A DNA stretch of 64,000 bases from Flammula alnicola (lineage: Eukaryota; Basidiomycota; Agaricomycetes; Agaricales; Strophariaceae): assembly GCA_015499995.1 (NCBI GenBank), contig JADNRV010000184.1:1-64000 (forward strand), written 5' to 3'. Numbering within the stretch: position 1 is the first letter of the stretch; every line of letters starts with the position of its first letter. The translations under genes and the position numbers were made by a program. Below are positions 58,901 through 64,000 of the stretch, piece by piece. The notes beneath the pieces are model-generated. The model was not told the origin of the DNA, did not search any database, and saw only the letters and a list, made by a program, of their open reading frames with translations.

Positions 58901-59679
58901 ACTTCACGAACTCGCGAGAAGGTTCTCTGCATGCACGTTCAGAAAAAAGCTCAGAGAAAGGAAAGGAATGGCGCAGTCTCCCATTGCCGCCTCTCATAAT
59001 AGAACCCAAGTCCAGATGGAGCAACACGACTGTACCGAGCGTATTTACCAACCCCGGAGGACCAGGTGGAAACAACAATGACTCCTCGGGTGAATCGCAA
59101 GGACGCGGCTCGCCAACTGCCTCGAGTACGTTCCCTATCACCGTCCAGGTCGACATCCCGCCCTCGCCTCACCACGTCATGAACCCAGACCCTACCACTG
59201 CGAATCGCCAATCGCAACTCTCGTCGTCTACTCAAGCGTCGTCTACCCAAGCCGGCGCCCCCTTGCACGTACATCCATTGTTGGAGGACATGGAGTCTCC
59301 TACGGAAAGCATACCCATGTCTGTCTCGGATCTCCATTTCCGCCACAGCGATTCAGAGGACGCCCCCGACTCGCGGCGGGTGACGGATCAAGGCTCGCTA
59401 GGGTTGCATCTCGGACAACAGCATCCTCCACTACCTGGGGCTTCTCCAGCGGATGAGTACCGACCACGGCCTTTTGACCCAAGCATTCTTGTCAGCAGAG
59501 TGCTCGGACTGCCTTCTCCCACGTCGACGTCGACGCTACGGCCTGGTCATTCCAGGTCAGCGTCAGGCGCTGTCCCCTCGAGTTCGGCAAACAGTACCCT
59601 TCCTACTTCTTCAAGACACGATCTCAATTCCAGTAACGACCAAATGAACACTAGCAGACTCGGACAAACGTTTAGTTAG
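55961..59679 (+). CDS. Single-pass membrane protein with lectin-like ectodomain and disordered tail (1,147 aa)
   Basis: The join is 55961-56174, 56238-56484, 56552-56691, 56775-57009 and 57072-59679 (3,444 nt, in frame). The fourth intron (57010-57071) is GC-AG, GCGAGT..TTAG. The first 280 residues form two similar beta-rich halves: one around SAGWNPYFNLSG and ASLALQWHGTGITLMG, the other around GTTFLMLGQTSPLAGNYSV, then SSFTQDDSLLFFASDLDP. These look like galactose-binding or jelly-roll ectodomains, with many N-x-S/T sites. One helix at about 307-332 (TIAAFALAGILAFLLLTAF) is followed by basic RPRVHRRR. The cytoplasmic tail of about 800 residues is Ser/Pro/Thr-rich, with PPSYAASVRDS. No signal peptide is evident. 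This ectodomain-TM-tail plan is common in agaricomycetes; its function is unknown. Confidence 0.8.
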
Positions 59680-59894
59680 GACTATTCTTCCTTTTATGTG
59701 AGGTTCATTCTGGACTTGCCAATTCACGATTTCTTTTGGAGCTCCATTCCTGGATACCTGTTGTGACACTCCTTTCGCGCAACAATTTCGTAAACAACTG
59801 TACAATATCATTATATTTAATCTAGGCATGTCAGCCTTGTCAATATGGGTATATCTTCCACGGATGTTGCAAACAAGTGAAGGCCTGCCTTCCA

Positions 59895-62800
59895 TCATGG
59901 AGGTGCAGAATCTTTCCGCAATCCGAAACTGACAAAGCGGCGGAAGTCCGAGAAGACTTCGCGCCTATGATTTTCAGCGCGACCGGCTGCACTGTCTGCA
60001 CTTGAGCCTGTTGGTGGACCGCTGTGCCCAGGGCCACTCATGGTACTAAAAATGCCATCGGCGGCACCTCCAAGAGGAAGGGATACCCGGCTGGCTCCAG
60101 GACTGATGAGACTTCCTCCAGCATGCCCGGTTGCTGGAGGATCCATGTCCAGTGATGATAGGAAGGATGTGCTTTCAAGGTCTGTTTTGGTGCTTGTAAT
60201 TGTCAGGAAGGAGTCGAGGAGGTTATTCTGGATTGATTTAGGAGTGCCTTTCAAGTCCAGAATCTGTGCAAAAACGATTTATTAGTTACTACAACGTGCG
60301 GAGTAAAAATAATTTACCTTCTGGAAATTCGAAAAGGATGCGTCTCCAATTAATAGAGTATAATTAAGGATAAAGCCTTCTGGAGGATCCTTTAGGTGTC
60401 AATAAAATCATTAGCGCAATATCACCATAGTGCGATGGATGACATACCACAGGCGTCACGATGACCTTGAGCAACGCTTCGAGTCGAGTTGTTGTCTTGT
60501 TCAACGACCGAGTGTATCTATTGTATAATTTTGAGCACCAGGTGCCAAGACAACAATGAAAGCCACGGACGAGGTAGTAGCCAGCGCTTCTCCAGGCATT
60601 TTGACCAAGTAAGCTTTAACACTTTGCATATCGATAAGTAGCTGGATTAAAGTTAGGATTGCAGTATAATGACAGCTCTGTTGAGATGTCACCTGTTCAG
60701 CGCCGATTTCTTTCAATGGTCGACTTCTAACAAGCGAATTCGTGAACTTGACAAGAATGATGCTAGCGAAAAATGCATTAGAACAGATACATATTATGTG
60801 ACAAATCCAAGATCGTACCTCGAAGCCTTATCAAACAAATTCCGCAGATATTTCTTCTGTTCGATAAGCGGCTTGATCACTTCAATCACTTGGTCCGCAG
60901 ATTTCACCAATTCTCCGGTATATGGCGATGGCCCGCTGACTTGATTGACGGTCGACCACGATGTGCGGCTCAACGTGATGAACGATGGGTCGCAGTTGGT
61001 CTCGAATTCTCGAAGAATCACATTAATGGCTGTCGAGATCGCACTTAGAGGAACAAAAATCAGTCGCAGGGTGATAGCATCACCAGAAATTTCACACCTC
61101 ACAAACAAATCGCATTCAACCTGGAAGGTAATTTTTTCCTTGAACTCGGGATTGACCTTTTCCTTCACTTTTTCCTCGAGCTAGAAGATAATTTAACGTC
61201 TTGTTCAGAGTGCAAAATACGGACACCTACTTCGAGAGCCGTTGTCTGGCAGTAATCTGCGGTATTGATCTGAAGACACATTTGTTTGACCAGATCCAGA
61301 TCAAGGCGAGTCTCCGTTGATTTACGGGAAACGACAGGAGGCCTAAGCACGAGGATAAGCTTCTGGTCTTAACAAAGTCGACGAAGGCACAAACCGTTTG
61401 ACGCTAGCAGAAAGAACTTCCTCTGCATGCAAGAGATCGATGGATGACAAGCAGAAAGATGAAATCTATACTTACCGGCATATATACGAAGCCATTTCTT
61501 ATGCAATGTACATAGATCGAATAAAGCCTGTCCAGTTGAAAGCTTTGCACACTGTTCAAGACTCTGCCCATAGAAATAGAACAGATCAGTTGAAGATGGA
61601 AGGACCGTCAGTGGTGAAGATCCGTTGTCGTCTTCTGTAGATGCCTCCGAAGACACACGCGGCTGTGTCCTGTTGCCCTTGCCCTTGCGATGAGGTGCCA
61701 GCATATCTGCAAGTACCCTATAGAAAAAATCGTCAGATGCTATCATGCATTGGGCATATACGACGCACTTGTCTTGGGCATCTACAAATATTCCCATATG
61801 TGGTTCGAATGCAGCTGAAATGGGCTTTCCAGGCTCTGAATGCGGGTTGTCTGTTGCCTTCAAAATATCCTTGAACTAAATTCATGGTCCAGTCAGGAGA
61901 GAGGTCGAACTATAATTCACAAAACTTACAGAAGTTGCCCATTTCTTGGACATAGCTTGCTCGAATTCTGTGGTGATCTGAAGGTTGTCCAGGAGCGCTT
62001 TTACGGTAAGGTTGGAACCAGCCTTCGTTAGGAGGGTTGTCACATCATCTCTGTATACGGATCCACAAATGAGGCAATTATTGATGGTCTTCAGCCTTGA
62101 AGGCGTACCTTGTAATTTCCGCGAACTTCGCCAGAAGATGCCAGCTCACCCTCCATTCCGCAGGGAACATCCTTCCTTGCTCAAGTTCGTGTGTTTGCAA
62201 CAGCCTGCGGAACCAAGCAAATCTCCGTGAGATATTGTCCAATTGTCCAGCTTCGTCGTTTGTCTTGAAAATACGGCGATATTCTTTGAGTTCTAGAGCT
62301 ACAAAGCGCTCTATGACGTGCGACCTGACGTCCGGTCCCAGAACATCTACCACTAAACATGCATCCGCAATCAGAGCTGGTTTAATTTGCTTGTTATTAT
62401 CTTGGAGATAGCTTTATGGCACAATATATCAGAATTTGAAGATGACGATACGGAAGATGTGCGAGACTTACAATGCATCGAAGTCGGCGTCAAGCTGCGT
62501 TCGCAAGTGCGTTTGAATTTCATGTATATGGTTCCACACACGATTGATTCTCGGAACCGCGGTGTATGATTTAAAGGATGCAGATATTTGCTTGACAGCC
62601 TGAAGACAATTGTGTTAGCAATGAGCAAGAAATGACATTGAGAAACAGACGAACCGCCAAAGTCTGTGCAACTTCGCTGTATTTCTTCTCCTTGATTAAG
62701 TCTTCTAGTTGCGTCAAGGCGTTGACTATAAAACATAAATTTTGAGATGAACTGGACCTATAGAGTGGTTACATACCCAACATTTGCAATCTCTTCATCA

Positions 62801-63333
62801 TGGTCATGCTGGTAATGAGATTCTTCTTCGCGAGATCCAAAACTTGAATATCTTTCGTGATATTTCGCACCACGGCTTCCGACTCGGTCGCCTTTTCCCG
62901 TATGCGCGACATTTGACCCAGCAAATCCTGCGAACCAGCTGTATTAATGCACTGGAGGCTGAAGGGACTGCACACAAAACACGAACAGAGATCATTTCTT
63001 GGATTACAGACATCCTCTCCGGATCCTGGCTAACTTTCAATTCCGCTTGTAGAGCATCTACTTCCTTCTGAAGTTCCTGGTGCGTTTCCGCTAGACGTGC
63101 GCTCACATCGTCTAGGTGTGCCAGAGATGCTTCTACCAATTGTATGCATGGTTATGGTTCGTGTTGGTCATACATGATAATAACGCACCATCCGGGAAGA
63201 AGTCGTTCAAAATCTCGACCGTATTGAACCTTTCCGACAGACCATCTAAACGGTCAATCTCTTCGGTTGGCTGAATTTCCAAGACGCGCTGAATCGACAG
63301 GATGACTTCATGAGGTAGGTCGTCGTTTTGCAT
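59895..63333 (-). CDS. VPS53: VPS53, GARP/EARP tethering complex subunit
   Basis: The GARP complex tethers endosome-derived vesicles at the trans-Golgi network. The start is ATG 63333 (MQNDDLPHEVILSIQRVLE, then FNTVEILNDFFPDG). The coiled N-terminal Vps53 domain follows: LARLAETHQELQKEVDALQ-like heptads, DLAKKNLITSMTMMKRLQML, NALTQLEDLIKEKKYSEVAQ, then VKQISASFKSYTAVPRI and VWNHIHEIQTHLRTQL. These are hallmark segments of VPS53. The middle exons contain DFFYRVLADMLAPHR and the SLEQCAKLSTGQALFDL region. The C-terminal part has LLDSFLTITSTKTDLEST and a Gly/Ser-rich tail ending RKDSAPP (stop 59897-59895). About a dozen short introns were seen but not all were fixed. No inactivating change was noticed. 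Confidence 0.85.
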
Positions 63334-63913
63334 AGATTTATTGGGAGGCTTTATTAGAAGGCAGGAGGATTATTGAAAAGCTTGGAAATTGGCAAAATCC
63401 ACATCAGCCGACCGAGTTCGTCGCAGTTACGGCCAAAGTCACTCGAAACGTGAACTTGAAAGTCCTGGTCGTAAGTGTGATTATGTAACACGCGTCCAAA
63501 ATCGCCTTTTAGGGGCACTATGGCTCTACTCTTCGACCACTGTGTAGGCGGCGTCCTGGTCTCCCAGAAATCACTAGCTAATCATTTCTGGACATTAATC
63601 CCCTAATAAAACCTCTCATATGTTGCTTTCTCCCACTTCTGATACGAAAGCTCTCGTAGTGCAAGCATATGACGGTCACCCAACGTACTCCTGCTCGAAG
63701 TGTTCTGCAGTTATTGTTGGTATCTTCTCTGACCAGGATAATGCACAAAGGGCCTCGTCTGACAAATATCTGGCAGTCTCTCCAGGATGAACTTATCAGC
63801 AAATCATTCTCCGGACGAGATGGGCGAGGCTAGCAAGTCTTGAACCTTTGTGATATGTTGAGGTAAACTCACATCTTACGACGTTCTATTCAGCCTGATG
63901 CAATCCGCTACCA
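63334..63913. other. Divergent intergenic region at the right edge
   Basis: Between VPS53 and the partial gene. No domain-bearing frame was seen. Confidence 0.35.
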
Positions 63914-64000
63914 ATGTCAAACTGGGACGCAGAGAAGATCGCTCTCTTCTGTATGTTTCAAAAACATATCATATTTCGTTTTCTTGATCTTTGTTGCTCC
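63914..64000 (+). CDS. First exon of a gene running off the right edge
   Basis: ATG 63914 begins MSNWDAEKIALF, followed directly by a GTATGT donor at about 63951. A clean start, a short first exon and a strong donor suggest a real gene. Nothing can be said about its product. Confidence 0.4.
   Translation, partial: MSNWDAEKIALFCMFQKHIIFRFLDLCCS

Overview
The window is nuclear DNA of a filamentous basidiomycete, most likely an agaricomycete (mushroom-forming) fungus. The evidence is 48-80 nt spliceosomal introns with GTRNGT donors, FunK1-type kinases, F-box/LRR genes, Zn2Cys6 factors, and a Ngaro/DIRS-like tyrosine-recombinase retroelement. No tRNA, rRNA or CRISPR array was recognised. Exon joins were read by eye and checked where possible by reading-frame arithmetic.

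Left part (1-32.7 kb), mostly host genes. A HAC1/XBP1-like bZIP gene is cut by the left edge. Next come a frameshifted FunK1 kinase (2.1-4.4 kb, minus), a decayed F-box gene (6.1-7.0 kb) and a 1,676-residue protein with seven predicted membrane helices and a giant cytoplasmic tail (8.8-14.7 kb). They are followed by a 645-bp terminal-inverted-repeat element, a secreted GH24 phage-type lysozyme with a long acidic linker (17.7-19.2 kb) and an F-box/LRR gene (20.7-22.8 kb). A housekeeping block follows: a small coiled-coil protein, arginine methyltransferase HMT1, a BRI3-like membrane protein, a leucine-rich F-box-like protein, an unidentified disordered protein and RNase P/MRP subunit RPR2. HMT1/BRI3 and the disordered protein/RPR2 are two closely spaced divergent pairs.

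Middle part (33.3-52.1 kb), a rearranged accessory region. A 4-kb unit holding a Zn2Cys6 transcription factor is tandemly duplicated. The second unit carries a 587-bp Tc1-like element absent from the first. Both factor copies need a 6-nt micro-exon to complete the zinc cluster. Next to them is a second FunK1 copy that has lost its ATG and about 0.5 kb of its body, and is split by an 8.0-kb insertion. The insertion contains a Ngaro-like retroelement (Gag, RT-RNase H and tyrosine recombinase, minus strand, 169-bp direct repeats). It also contains a 2.5-kb repeat-bounded unit with three 220-bp repeats, each with a palindrome, which carries an inverted 1,293-bp copy of the RT-RNase H segment.

Right part (52.7-64 kb), host genes again: a MoxR/Mg-chelatase-like AAA protein without a recognisable Walker A, a single-pass membrane protein with a GC-AG intron and a long disordered tail, the GARP subunit VPS53, and the first exon of a gene running off the right edge.
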